DNA of 7,141 nt from contig JAHWIP010000033.1 of the NCBI GenBank assembly GCA_019322375.1, forward strand, positions 1 to 7,141, in the 5' to 3' direction. Made by a program: the position numbers and the translations under genes. The DNA comes from Candidatus Woesearchaeota archaeon (GTDB taxonomy: Archaea > Nanobdellota > Nanobdellia > Woesearchaeales > SM23-78). Under the pieces are notes generated by a model. The model made no database searches. It worked only from the letters and a program-made list of their open reading frames with translations, and was not told the origin of the DNA. Positions 1 through 6,543 of this stretch are shown here, piece after piece (positions within the stretch are counted from its first letter, which is position 1; every line of letters begins with the position of its first letter).

Positions 1-1
1 A

Positions 2-316
2 AAAGGAACAGAAGGAGTAAAATACTTTCATCCTGTTTATGAAGAAACAGAGTTTCATGAAAGATTTAAAGAAATATATGGAATTGAACCAAATGTTGCC
101 AACCTGAATGCATATGATGCAGCCATGATACTCTTCAGAGCAATGGAAACCTGCCCTGACTACAACAATGAGTGCATGCTTGACTATGTGGCCAGCCTCA
201 AAGACTATCCAGGCTCAGGAGGACTAATGACTTTTGACAAACAAACCTGGAGCTTTGACAAAGACTTTGCACTAAAGCAAGTGAAGAATGGAGAGTATGT
301 GTTTGTTGAGGAATGA
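2..316 (+). CDS. ABC-type branched-chain amino-acid (LivK-like) substrate-binding protein, C-terminal part
   Basis: This is the last 104 residues of a gene that begins before the window; the frame is open from base 2 to the TGA at 314-316. It resembles the C-terminal lobe of type I periplasmic binding proteins (LivK/Peripla_BP_6). A YG-x-x-P segment is followed by the helix NAYDAAMILFRAM (about residues 35-47 of the visible part), a short Cys-containing stretch (CPDYNNEC), and then L-x-x-YPGSGG-x-MTFD. The end is ALKQVKNGEYVFVEE, like the usual 'K-x-VKNGEFV' finish of the family. By family knowledge such proteins bind amino acids or similar small solutes outside the membrane and pass them to an ABC permease. 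Any signal peptide or lipobox lies outside the window. The ligand cannot be told from this part. It converges on the minus-strand operon that ends at base 380. Confidence 0.8.
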   Translation, partial: KGTEGVKYFHPVYEETEFHERFKEIYGIEPNVANLNAYDAAMILFRAMETCPDYNNECMLDYVASLKDYPGSGGLMTFDKQTWSFDKDFALKQVKNGEYVFVEE

Positions 317-333
317 TTTTTTATTTGATTTTT
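317..333 (+). terminator. T-rich terminator after the binding-protein gene
   Basis: Directly after the TGA stop are a T6 run (317-322) and a T5 run (329-333) within an A/T-only stretch reaching about base 360. Archaeal RNA polymerase commonly stops at such U-tracts without a hairpin, and I see no stable stem. The tract works only for plus-strand transcription; read on the minus strand it is A-rich, so no clear terminator follows the opposing operon. The rest of the 317-379 gap holds nothing else I can recognise. Confidence 0.55.
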
Positions 334-379
334 ATTATTATATTAATTTAATTTATTTGATTTCCTCTTAATTCTGTCT

Positions 380-850
380 CTATCTGTTAAGCACCTTTAT
401 CCATCTATTCTTACTAACCAGGTTCTGCGCTGTTCCCCTGACAATCCTTGCGCATCCTAAGAAATCGTTTTTATGCTTGACAAGGCAGTAACCTTCCTGC
501 TTGGGCTCATTAAGCTCAAGGTCTTCTCCTTTAACCCAGGGCTCAAGCTGTTCTTCACTGATTTCAAAAATGTTTTTCTTTGCAACTGGCCCAATCAGCT
601 GGCTGCCTTCAATGCTAAGCCTAACACCATCAGGCATTACTCTGCCAATGTACAAGCCTGCTTTGTCTATGCGCAGCTGTCTTTCCTCTCCTCTCTCAAT
701 TGTTTCAAACCCCCCTGTCAGCAAGAAAAGTTTTTGTTTTGAACTGAGAAAAAGAACTCCATCCAGTTTTCCATCAAAACCATAAGTTTGTTTTAAGCTG
801 TCAAGAATATTTCTTTTTTCGCGGGTGTTAAGAATTTTTAGTTTTTGCAT
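380..850 (-). CDS. Stand-alone RsmF/NOL1-NOP2-type PUA-like RNA-binding protein
   Basis: A 156-residue protein that starts at ATG and ends at TAG. It resembles the RNA-binding PUA-like tail of RsmF-type rRNA methyltransferases (Methyltranf_PUA; the archaeal group described as NOL1/NOP2/fmu-related, COG3270). An N-terminal pre-PUA-like part (about 1-58, with YGFDGKLDGVLF and KLFLLTGG) is followed by the PUA-like core: RIDKAGLYIGRV at 60-71, SQLIGP near 83-88, a 'WVKGEDL' segment at 105-111, and GYCLVKHKNDFLGCARIV near 120-137. The last segment matches the family's 'GWxLVxxxGxPLGxGxxxxG' strand pair. There is no methyltransferase domain, so it would bind RNA (rRNA or tRNA), perhaps in ribosome assembly or modification. 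It is the third gene of the infB operon, 23 bases after the methyltransferase stop; a weak GAGAAG lies upstream of the start. Its exact RNA target is unknown. Confidence 0.75.
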   Translation of the reverse strand: MQKLKILNTREKRNILDSLKQTYGFDGKLDGVLFLSSKQKLFLLTGGFETIERGEERQLRIDKAGLYIGRVMPDGVRLSIEGSQLIGPVAKKNIFEISEEQLEPWVKGEDLELNEPKQEGYCLVKHKNDFLGCARIVRGTAQNLVSKNRWIKVLNR

Positions 851-873
851 TTTAAAATCTTCTCATGCCGGCA

Positions 874-1515
874 TTATTTTGATAAGACACACAGATATGC
901 TATGTTTACTTCAGTAACATCTTTTATCTTTAAGTTTGCTTTTGTAAAAATTTCTTCAAGTTCACTTCTTGAAAACTGTTCAGATACATTATCTACTAGA
1001 CTATCTTCAAATACAACTGTTGTTCCTTTTATCTCCTTGATCTTGCATTCTGAATCTTTGTACACTTTCATGCGTTCTTCAAAAGCATTCTGTGAGAAAA
1101 CACTAATAATTATTCTCCCATTATCAAGAAGAACTCTTTTCATTTCATTAATAATGTCATATTTCTTCTTGCCAAAATTAGCAAATGTTGTCATGCAAAT
1201 AACATAATCAAAAGATTTATCTTCAAATGGCAAATCATCAGCTTCTGTTTCCATAAATTTAATGTTTTTATATTTAGAAAATTTTTGCTTTGCTTCAGCT
1301 ACAGCTTGACTATCATGGTCTATACCAACAATATTTGTAGTAATGTCAAGAATATCAGCAATGCTTCTTCCAGCTCCGCATCCAACTTCAAGAACTCTGG
1401 AATTTCTTTTAATATGTTTATGCAGATATTTTTTTTCTGCTTTAAACCAAATATTATAAGATTCAGGAATCTGATTCATAAGGTAATTTTCCCAATAATC
1501 AGTGTTTGTTTGCAC
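874..1515 (-). CDS. Class I SAM-dependent methyltransferase
   Basis: A protein of 213 residues if it starts at the GTG at 1515, or 215 from an in-frame TTG at 1521. I prefer GTG because a G6 run lies seven bases upstream, whereas TTG would sit almost against that run. Class I (Rossmann) methyltransferase motifs are clear: motif I VLEVGCGAGRS at 41-51, the acidic SAM-ribose residue in VGIDHD (D66), an adenine-site DD at 93-94, FDYVICM at 102-108, and the post-core strand DNGRIIISV near 131-139. It fits the broad Methyltransf_11/25 type; the substrate cannot be read from the sequence. It has none of the Pro-Cys motifs of RNA m5C methyltransferases, so it is not the missing catalytic half of the neighbouring PUA protein. 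It lies between infB and the PUA gene in one operon and is visibly more AT-rich than infB, which hints at later insertion. Confidence 0.85.
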   Translation of the reverse strand: MQTNTDYWENYLMNQIPESYNIWFKAEKKYLHKHIKRNSRVLEVGCGAGRSIADILDITTNIVGIDHDSQAVAEAKQKFSKYKNIKFMETEADDLPFEDKSFDYVICMTTFANFGKKKYDIINEMKRVLLDNGRIIISVFSQNAFEERMKVYKDSECKIKEIKGTTVVFEDSLVDNVSEQFSRSELEEIFTKANLKIKDVTEVNIAYLCVLSK

Positions 1516-1528
1516 TATCAAACCCCCC
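1516..1528 (-). promoter_or_regulatory. Ribosome binding site for the methyltransferase, inside the infB 3' end
   Basis: On the minus strand the last codons of infB read GGGGGGTTTGATA just before GTG. The G6 run (1528-1523) can pair with the CCUCC of 16S rRNA at seven bases from GTG. The infB stop (TGA, 1520-1518) lies between this site and the start, which suggests translational coupling. It decides for GTG over the upstream TTG. Confidence 0.5.
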
Positions 1529-3308
1529 AGACAACATTCTCTTTTCTCATTATCTCTGCTATTTCTTTCATTACTTCTATCTCTGGGTCTTTGAGGTATT
1601 TCTTTAGCTTCTTCAGCTTCTTAAAGTCCTGCTCTGGGATTGCACTGTAAAGAATGTCATGTTCATTGATTTGCCTGCCGCATGTAACTCCTGGCAGGCT
1701 GATAGCCACTTGCTTGCCCTGCTCTACTCTTCTAAGGTTTTCTTTTTCCTGCTGCATTGACTTTACTTCTGTTAGTTTCTTGCCTGTCTTCATCAAAGGA
1801 GTTCCTGTTTTTAGCACGCCTGCCAGCACATGCACTCCTACGACTGCTGGGTTGCTCTGCCTGAAAATACAGTTTTGCAATATCTCAACTTTGCACGGCC
1901 TTACCAGCTCTTCTATTTGCTCTGCCTCAAGAGCCCTCTTTTTCTCCTCTGTCCATAACAAGTAATCATCAAGCAGTTTATAGATTATGTCTCCTGTTAT
2001 TATCTTGACTCTTTTAGAAACCTCAACATTCTTGCCAAGCTCAACATTAAAACCTATAATCACGCTTAGCAAAGGGTCTTGTTCATAACTGCTCTCAGCA
2101 TCAGTCATATCCTTTTTAGTAATTGCTCCTAGGCTTGCTTTTCTTATCTTAATATTTTTTTCTCCAAATAACTTGATAACTGCTTCCAGGCTTCCTAGGC
2201 TGTCAGCCTTAATAATTATTCCTTGTGCCCCAGTATCAAGCAGTACTTCCTGTATTTCTGCCTGAATTTTCTTCTTCACTTCTTCAATGCTTTTATCATC
2301 ATCTTTAGTGCTCATCAAGGGCATGCCTGCAACTGCTTCTTCTATGTGCGGAGAGCTTATACGCACGCCTGTTGCTGCACTCACATTATCAATACACACA
2401 AAACTGGATTTTTTATCTCTCATCTCATGCAAAGGCGCTGGCTGAAACAAAGCTTTTACTCTTGTAACTATTGGCTCATGCACTCCTCCAATCACAATTG
2501 TATCATTAACATTTAGGGTTCCGTCATAGATTATAACATCCATTGTCTTGCCTAGTCCTTCTACTTCTTTAACTTCTAAGGTTGTTCCTTTGGCAGGCCC
2601 TGTAACATCAATCTTTAAGCTCTGCTCCATGTATCTCTGAGCCAAGCCTGTTAGCACCATTAACAGCTCTGCCAATCCCATCTTATTCTTTGCACTGCAA
2701 GGAACAATTGCTATCTGCTTGGTATAATCATCTACTCTGTCAAAACGCTCAGCTTGGATTTGGAATCGGTCATGTAACTGCCCTATAATCTTGTAAATCC
2801 TGTTATCTATTTCCTGCTGCGTGCTTTCATGCTGGGCTTTAATGTCTTGCATCAAGGCAGGATTTTTGTTTGCATATCCAGGCACTAAATCTAATTTGTT
2901 AGCAGCAATAATAAAAGGAGTCTTGGAGTTTCTCAGGATTTCAACTGCTTCTTTGGTCTGAGGCTTAAACCCCTCATTAATATCAACCACCAGCACTGCA
3001 ATGTCTGCCAGGGCTCCTCCTCTTTTTCTTAGGCTGGTAAAAGCAGCATGCCCAGGTGTATCTATGAATAGTAAGCCTGGGATTGTGAGCTTCATTTTTA
3101 GTTGGTCCAGGAGCTTGCCGCATTTATCCTGGATTACTTTGAGTGGAATAATGCTTGCACCTATTGCCTGGGTTATTGCTCCTGCTTCTTTAGAAACAAT
3201 ATTAGTCTCTCTAATTGCATCCAGGATAGAGCTTTTTCCATGGTCCACGTGCCCTAGCACTGATACTATCGGGCTTCTTGTGGTTTTAGTGTTTTTTTCT
3301 TTGTTCAT
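1518..3308 (-). CDS. infB: Archaeal translation initiation factor 5B (aIF5B, IF2-like GTPase)
   Basis: A complete 596-residue GTPase of normal length for archaeal aIF5B. It promotes ribosomal subunit joining and initiator tRNA placement in the cytoplasm. The G domain (about 12-225) shows G1 GHVDHGKS at 19-26, the switch I Thr in GAITQAIGA (T46), G3 DTPGH at 83-87, G4 NKLD at 137-140 and G5 SAK at 205-207. Domain II follows (about 231-340, with EVKEVEGLGKTMDVIIYDG), then domain III and a charged linking helix. Domain IV (about 468-596) has VKSMQQ, VAISLPGVTCGRQI and the archaeal/eukaryotic-type finish EIAEIMRKENVVWGV. ATG at 3308 puts the P-loop at the usual distance. All motifs are uninterrupted, so there is no intein, although archaeal infB is a known intein site. 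It heads the operon with the methyltransferase and PUA genes; no Shine-Dalgarno is visible, in line with a leaderless or short-leader mRNA. Confidence 0.97.
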   Translation of the reverse strand: MNKEKNTKTTRSPIVSVLGHVDHGKSSILDAIRETNIVSKEAGAITQAIGASIIPLKVIQDKCGKLLDQLKMKLTIPGLLFIDTPGHAAFTSLRKRGGALADIAVLVVDINEGFKPQTKEAVEILRNSKTPFIIAANKLDLVPGYANKNPALMQDIKAQHESTQQEIDNRIYKIIGQLHDRFQIQAERFDRVDDYTKQIAIVPCSAKNKMGLAELLMVLTGLAQRYMEQSLKIDVTGPAKGTTLEVKEVEGLGKTMDVIIYDGTLNVNDTIVIGGVHEPIVTRVKALFQPAPLHEMRDKKSSFVCIDNVSAATGVRISSPHIEEAVAGMPLMSTKDDDKSIEEVKKKIQAEIQEVLLDTGAQGIIIKADSLGSLEAVIKLFGEKNIKIRKASLGAITKKDMTDAESSYEQDPLLSVIIGFNVELGKNVEVSKRVKIITGDIIYKLLDDYLLWTEEKKRALEAEQIEELVRPCKVEILQNCIFRQSNPAVVGVHVLAGVLKTGTPLMKTGKKLTEVKSMQQEKENLRRVEQGKQVAISLPGVTCGRQINEHDILYSAIPEQDFKKLKKLKKYLKDPEIEVMKEIAEIMRKENVVWGV

Positions 3309-3332
3309 AATAATATAAGGGTATGAATGATG

Positions 3333-3352
3333 TTTTAAAAAGTTTTATATAT
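3333..3352 (-). promoter_or_regulatory. infB operon promoter (TATA region)
   Basis: On the minus strand this stretch reads ATATATAAAA (3352-3343) followed by CTTTTTAAAA (3342-3333). With the usual archaeal spacing of about 26 bases, the first box would start transcription near 3321 (leader about 13 bases) and the second near 3311 (nearly leaderless). Both fit the absence of a Shine-Dalgarno before the infB ATG. Which box is used cannot be decided from the sequence. Confidence 0.5.
3343..3352 (+). promoter_or_regulatory. Lipoprotein gene promoter (TATA box)
   Basis: TTTTATATAT is centred about 28 bases before the ATG at 3376, which predicts transcription starting at or within a base or two of the start codon. 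The same A/T block can be read as a TATA box in the other direction for infB, so the 67-base gap 3309-3375 works as a compact two-way promoter. A GAGGAG sequence (3370-3375) directly abuts the ATG, too close for normal Shine-Dalgarno use at that codon. Confidence 0.55.
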
Positions 3353-3375
3353 CTCGTTTAATTAATAAAGAGGAG

Positions 3376-5106
3376 ATGAAAGGCAAAAGCATGCTTGTGT
3401 TTGCAGGAATTGTGTTGTGCTTAGCCTTATTTCTATCTGCCTGCAAGTCAGACTCAAAGAATCGTGTTTATGAGTATGTGTGCGGTGATGGTGTGTGCAG
3501 TGCTAGTGAACACGGAGTATGTGGTATTGACTGTAACCTGAACCTTGAGCCAGAACCAGTTATTAAGACTCCAGAAGACATATTAGAAGAGTTCAGGAAC
3601 AGGAGAAGAGTGTACACTCCTTCAGAAAGGATTAAGATGGGGAATCCTGATGTTGAGAATGATGAAAAAATATTAGTTGAGTCTTTTGCTTCTTATCTGC
3701 CTACAAAAGGATTCAGGGTTGTTTCCCGCTACAATTTACTAAGCATAGGTGAGAATATAAGCGAGGTCATGGGAGTGCTGAACAGGTTCCATTTAAGAGA
3801 GGTTCTCAGGAGTGCCCGTTTGAGCAGCAATACAGAGGCTTTTGGCCCTAGAGCAGGATTAGCAGAGCAGTTTCTTAGTTTAAAGGCAGGCAGGGTTGTG
3901 TTTGGAGTTGAAGAAGACTCTGACCTAATAAGCACTTACCTGTTGTATAATGAAGGAGAGCCTATAATTGATTATACAATGCAATTAAAAGGAGGTATTT
4001 TCAAGTTTTTTGAAGGAGAAAGCCTTAATTTCTTAGGGCATGATTATTTTATTGAAGAAGTCACCAATACATCTATGAGGTTGGTGGGTGTGAGCACTCC
4101 AGACACTTTGTTTTTCAGGCATAACCGCGGAGTATGGATTAATGACCAGACTATTTCTAATAATGTGCTTAATGTGAGCCTTGAGCATGATTCTCTAAGG
4201 ATTATGTTAAGAGCAGAGGATGAGATTGGAATTTTGCCAAGCGCAACCTTATTAGAGCATATGAGAAGGCCAGAGACTTTGCTCACCAACAGGCTGAATA
4301 TTCTTTATGAAGGCCTGACAGAAGTTCCTGTTTTTGAAATAGAGTTTGACATGAAAAGCAACAGATACAAGCTGAGCTTTATCACTAACAAGAACATGAC
4401 TTATACAGTGCCTATTGCTAATCTTGACCCATTAAGAGTAGGAGATGATGATCACAAACTGGTGTATAAAGAAGGCAGCAGCAAGGATGATTATGTGGTT
4501 AAGAAAAAAGATTATTTTATTATTGGTAATAGAAAAGAGTACAATGGCTTGACCAATGTAATAAGGCTTGTAAGTGTTAAGGACAATCTTATATTATTTG
4601 AGGATCCTGCTCTTGAAAAATTCTATGTTTATTACAAAGGAACACCAGGAGTTAATGCAACAGGTGATTTAATAATTGATAATGTCAAGCACAAATTCTA
4701 TGTAGGTCCAGACCAAACCCTGAGTATTGACCTTGACGGTGACGGAAGCATAAGCAATGACAAGGTGCCTATAGTAACTGCTGGCAATGCAATTATCAGG
4801 ATTAACAGCGAAGATGGAAATGAAATCAATATATCCCTGATAACCCCCAGTGAAATGAGAGAGCATGAGAGTTCTGACCTGGAAACAAATATTATTATTG
4901 ACAGCTCAGGCTTAAGCATTCCCAGGCAAGACCTTGAAATGATAAAAGCCAGAAGAACAGACTTAATGATTGGCATGAATGACTACGGCACAATGTTTAT
5001 TCTCAAAGATTATTCTGATTCTAGAGAGCAAAAAGGAGAAGACTTAATCATAGAGTATCCTGTTGTCCAAAGATTTGCAGATGTGATTATAGAGGCTTAT
5101 GAGTAG
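3376..5106 (+). CDS. Secreted lipoprotein with Cys cluster and S-layer-like modules
   Basis: A 576-residue exported protein. It opens with a Lys-containing n-region, a hydrophobic stretch (residues 6-19) and a lipobox LSAC ending at C23, so it is probably lipid-anchored outside the membrane. A short cysteine cluster follows (C36, C41, C49, C53; CGDGVC then C-G-I-D-C), a motif often seen near the N-terminus of exported DPANN proteins. The middle is rich in beta strands. SLNFLGHDYFIEEV near 215-230 and YVVKKKDYFIIGN near 372-385 resemble modules I recall from DPANN and methanogen S-layer proteins. An acidic DLDGDGSIS loop at 452-460 looks like a calcium-binding EF-hand-like loop, but has Lys at the position where Glu or Asp normally closes the site. 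ATG at 3376 keeps the charged n-region; an in-frame ATG at 3391 would lose it. Export and anchoring are well supported. The S-layer relationship is from memory of family patterns, and no enzyme motif is seen. Confidence 0.75.
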   Translation: MKGKSMLVFAGIVLCLALFLSACKSDSKNRVYEYVCGDGVCSASEHGVCGIDCNLNLEPEPVIKTPEDILEEFRNRRRVYTPSERIKMGNPDVENDEKILVESFASYLPTKGFRVVSRYNLLSIGENISEVMGVLNRFHLREVLRSARLSSNTEAFGPRAGLAEQFLSLKAGRVVFGVEEDSDLISTYLLYNEGEPIIDYTMQLKGGIFKFFEGESLNFLGHDYFIEEVTNTSMRLVGVSTPDTLFFRHNRGVWINDQTISNNVLNVSLEHDSLRIMLRAEDEIGILPSATLLEHMRRPETLLTNRLNILYEGLTEVPVFEIEFDMKSNRYKLSFITNKNMTYTVPIANLDPLRVGDDDHKLVYKEGSSKDDYVVKKKDYFIIGNRKEYNGLTNVIRLVSVKDNLILFEDPALEKFYVYYKGTPGVNATGDLIIDNVKHKFYVGPDQTLSIDLDGDGSISNDKVPIVTAGNAIIRINSEDGNEINISLITPSEMREHESSDLETNIIIDSSGLSIPRQDLEMIKARRTDLMIGMNDYGTMFILKDYSDSREQKGEDLIIEYPVVQRFADVIIEAYE

Positions 5107-5608
5107 GATTCTCTTCCTCATACACAGGAGTTGTCCTGAATTTTTCCCTATACCAATCAAGAAATTTTCCATAAGGCCTGCCTGAAAAAAGCGCTACTCC
5201 AGTTACAAGAGGCATAGCTATTAGGGCTTGTTCTAAGTTTGCTTTAGCAATAAATTTTAGTATAAATGCATACGGAGCTAAACCTACAACTAAACCAGTT
5301 GTTGTATCAACAACAAATTTTCTTTTTTTTGAACTGTTCTCATCTGTTTTTGTAATTCTTCCTGCTAATTCTCTGGCCTTGCCATGCATTCTTCCAAGAA
5401 AAAAATTTATAGGTATTGCTGCTATTCTTGATTTAAGTATCTTATAATCTTCCATGCCAGAAATATATTCGCAAACACCTACAATAGGAACATAAAAAAT
5501 TATTCTTGCAGTAGTGTCTACCAGATACGCCTTAATATCTCTCACTGGTTCATATATTTTTTCTATTTTTAATTCCAAGTGATCATCAGTTAATTTATAG
5601 TCATGCAT
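5087..5608 (-). CDS. alaE: AlaE-type L-alanine exporter family membrane protein
   Basis: A 173-residue protein from ATG 5608 (176 from an in-frame GTG at 5617) that resembles E. coli AlaE (PF06610), which exports L-alanine across the cytoplasmic membrane. Shared features are VDTTARIIFY near 30-39, the SGM loop at 50-52, SRIAAIPIN at 60-68, and the C-terminal PYGKFLDWYREKF near 145-157 (E. coli AlaE has a similar YGYFLDYCRRLF). Four hydrophobic segments fit the four-helix family plan. The two halves look like repeats: VDTT at 30 and 100, each followed about 42-43 residues later by a G-R-x-x-G turn. Family membership is well supported; alanine as substrate is carried over by homology. It follows the RuBisCO-like gene closely, and its 3' end overlaps the opposing lipoprotein gene by 20 bases. 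Its DNA is AT-rich. Confidence 0.85.
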   Translation of the reverse strand: MHDYKLTDDHLELKIEKIYEPVRDIKAYLVDTTARIIFYVPIVGVCEYISGMEDYKILKSRIAAIPINFFLGRMHGKARELAGRITKTDENSSKKRKFVVDTTTGLVVGLAPYAFILKFIAKANLEQALIAMPLVTGVALFSGRPYGKFLDWYREKFRTTPVYEEENPTHKPL

Positions 5609-5617
5609 TACTATCAC
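5609..5617 (-). promoter_or_regulatory. Ribosome binding site and coupling junction before alaE
   Basis: The minus strand reads GTGATAGTA and then ATG. GTGAT matches the right-hand part of the archaeal Shine-Dalgarno (GGAGGTGATC) and lies four bases before ATG 5608. It overlaps the TGA stop of the RuBisCO-like gene (5616-5614). The GTG itself is an alternative start with a four-base GTGA overlap, but nothing resembling a binding site precedes it. Either way, the two genes are probably co-translated. Confidence 0.45.
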
Positions 5618-6543
5618 TTTTTATCATTTCTTTTTAAAATCCATGAACCTATTGCAAAGCCAAGATTCTTATAATATGATTTATCAATATTTTTCAGAAC
5701 CTCTTTGATTCTTGCAGGAGTTAATCCTCCTCCTATTATAATTCTTGTTTCTGGCACTCCTCCAATAGGGATACTTGCTTCTTTTATAAGGTTTTTTAGG
5801 TCAAAGCTCTTATCAAATTCTGTATCAGGACATATAACCATGGCTGCTCCTGCAAGCCTTGAGAACATGATAAAGGACTCCCAGGAGATTTGAGGGGATA
5901 AACCTGCGCAGTGGGCAGCAGTCACTTTTTGTTTGCTTGCTTGTTCTAGTAATTGCCAGCCGTGTATACAGGGCGTGACCAAATTCCAGTCTCCTTCTCC
6001 TTGTATGTTGTTTAAGCTGGTTATTTTTTGCAAATACACAGGCCCTTTTACAATCCTGCTTATTCGTGCAGATTCTTTTGTGGAATATTCGCTCACATCA
6101 TCATCTTTTACAAAATCATATTTGTTTTTTAGGGCATAATCAATTACTTTGTTAATACTATCTTCATAGAATAATGAGGGCTTGAGTATTACGCCCAGCA
6201 AAAATTTTTTAGTATACTGGTCAGGCAGTTGTTTAGAAGTAATTTTCGGGCATTTCATAATCTTAACTTTTTCAAGTTTGCAATCAGGTGAAAATCTTAG
6301 CATGCTTGTGGTGGCAGATACTAACTGCGCAAGGCTTTTTGTTTTAAGAATAAAACTAGTTCTGTACCTAGCATTATCATCAGTTAGTTTTATTTCAGGG
6401 TTCTTGTTTGTATAAAACATTCCACAGCCAAATACATAGGGAAGAACTTTATTCTGAAACCTTTCTTTATCCTGGAAAGAGTAAGTGACTTCTGCTTTTA
6501 TCACATATTCTGAATTCTTGTTTTGAAAGCAGCATACATTCAT
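5614..6543 (-). CDS. Short divergent RuBisCO-like protein
   Basis: A 309-residue protein related to the RuBisCO large subunit, whose members usually have about 400-475 residues. The N-terminal part (about 12-100) is reduced. The barrel starts with LLGVILKPSL (115-124), equivalent to the 'TxxKPKxG' strand: K121 matches the first catalytic Lys (K175 in spinach numbering), while the second (K177) is Ser. YDFVKDDDV (142-150) matches the metal/carbamate site: K146 for K201, D148 for D203, and D149 replacing E204. TAAHCAG (208-214) matches the H294-R295 strand with Cys in place of Arg. No loop-6 Lys (K334) is seen after SRLAGAAMVICP. RIIIGGGLTP (267-276) is a phosphate-loop-like strand, and the chain ends about ten residues after the next strand. 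Ordinary CO2 fixation is unlikely; an enolase- or isomerase-like reaction, as in form IV RuBisCO-like proteins, is possible but unproven. It precedes alaE and diverges from a regulator. Confidence 0.75.
   Translation of the reverse strand: MNVCCFQNKNSEYVIKAEVTYSFQDKERFQNKVLPYVFGCGMFYTNKNPEIKLTDDNARYRTSFILKTKSLAQLVSATTSMLRFSPDCKLEKVKIMKCPKITSKQLPDQYTKKFLLGVILKPSLFYEDSINKVIDYALKNKYDFVKDDDVSEYSTKESARISRIVKGPVYLQKITSLNNIQGEGDWNLVTPCIHGWQLLEQASKQKVTAAHCAGLSPQISWESFIMFSRLAGAAMVICPDTEFDKSFDLKNLIKEASIPIGGVPETRIIIGGGLTPARIKEVLKNIDKSYYKNLGFAIGSWILKRNDKK

Noticed and set aside
473..785. Plus-strand open frames opposite the PUA-like gene
   Set aside because: They lie antisense to a gene with a recognisable family match, and their translations look like nothing known.
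380..1515. A split RsmF/NSUN m5C methyltransferase made of the methyltransferase and PUA genes
   Set aside because: The methyltransferase lacks the Pro-Cys catalytic motifs of that family and looks like a general class I enzyme.
1518..3308. Intein in infB, or a SelB/EF-type factor instead of aIF5B
   Set aside because: All GTPase motifs are continuous with normal spacing, the length is usual, and the C-terminal domain is typical of aIF5B.
5614..6543. Genuine CO2-fixing form III RuBisCO of the archaeal AMP pathway
   Set aside because: Several catalytic residues (K177, R295 and K334 equivalents) are not seen and the chain is far too short.
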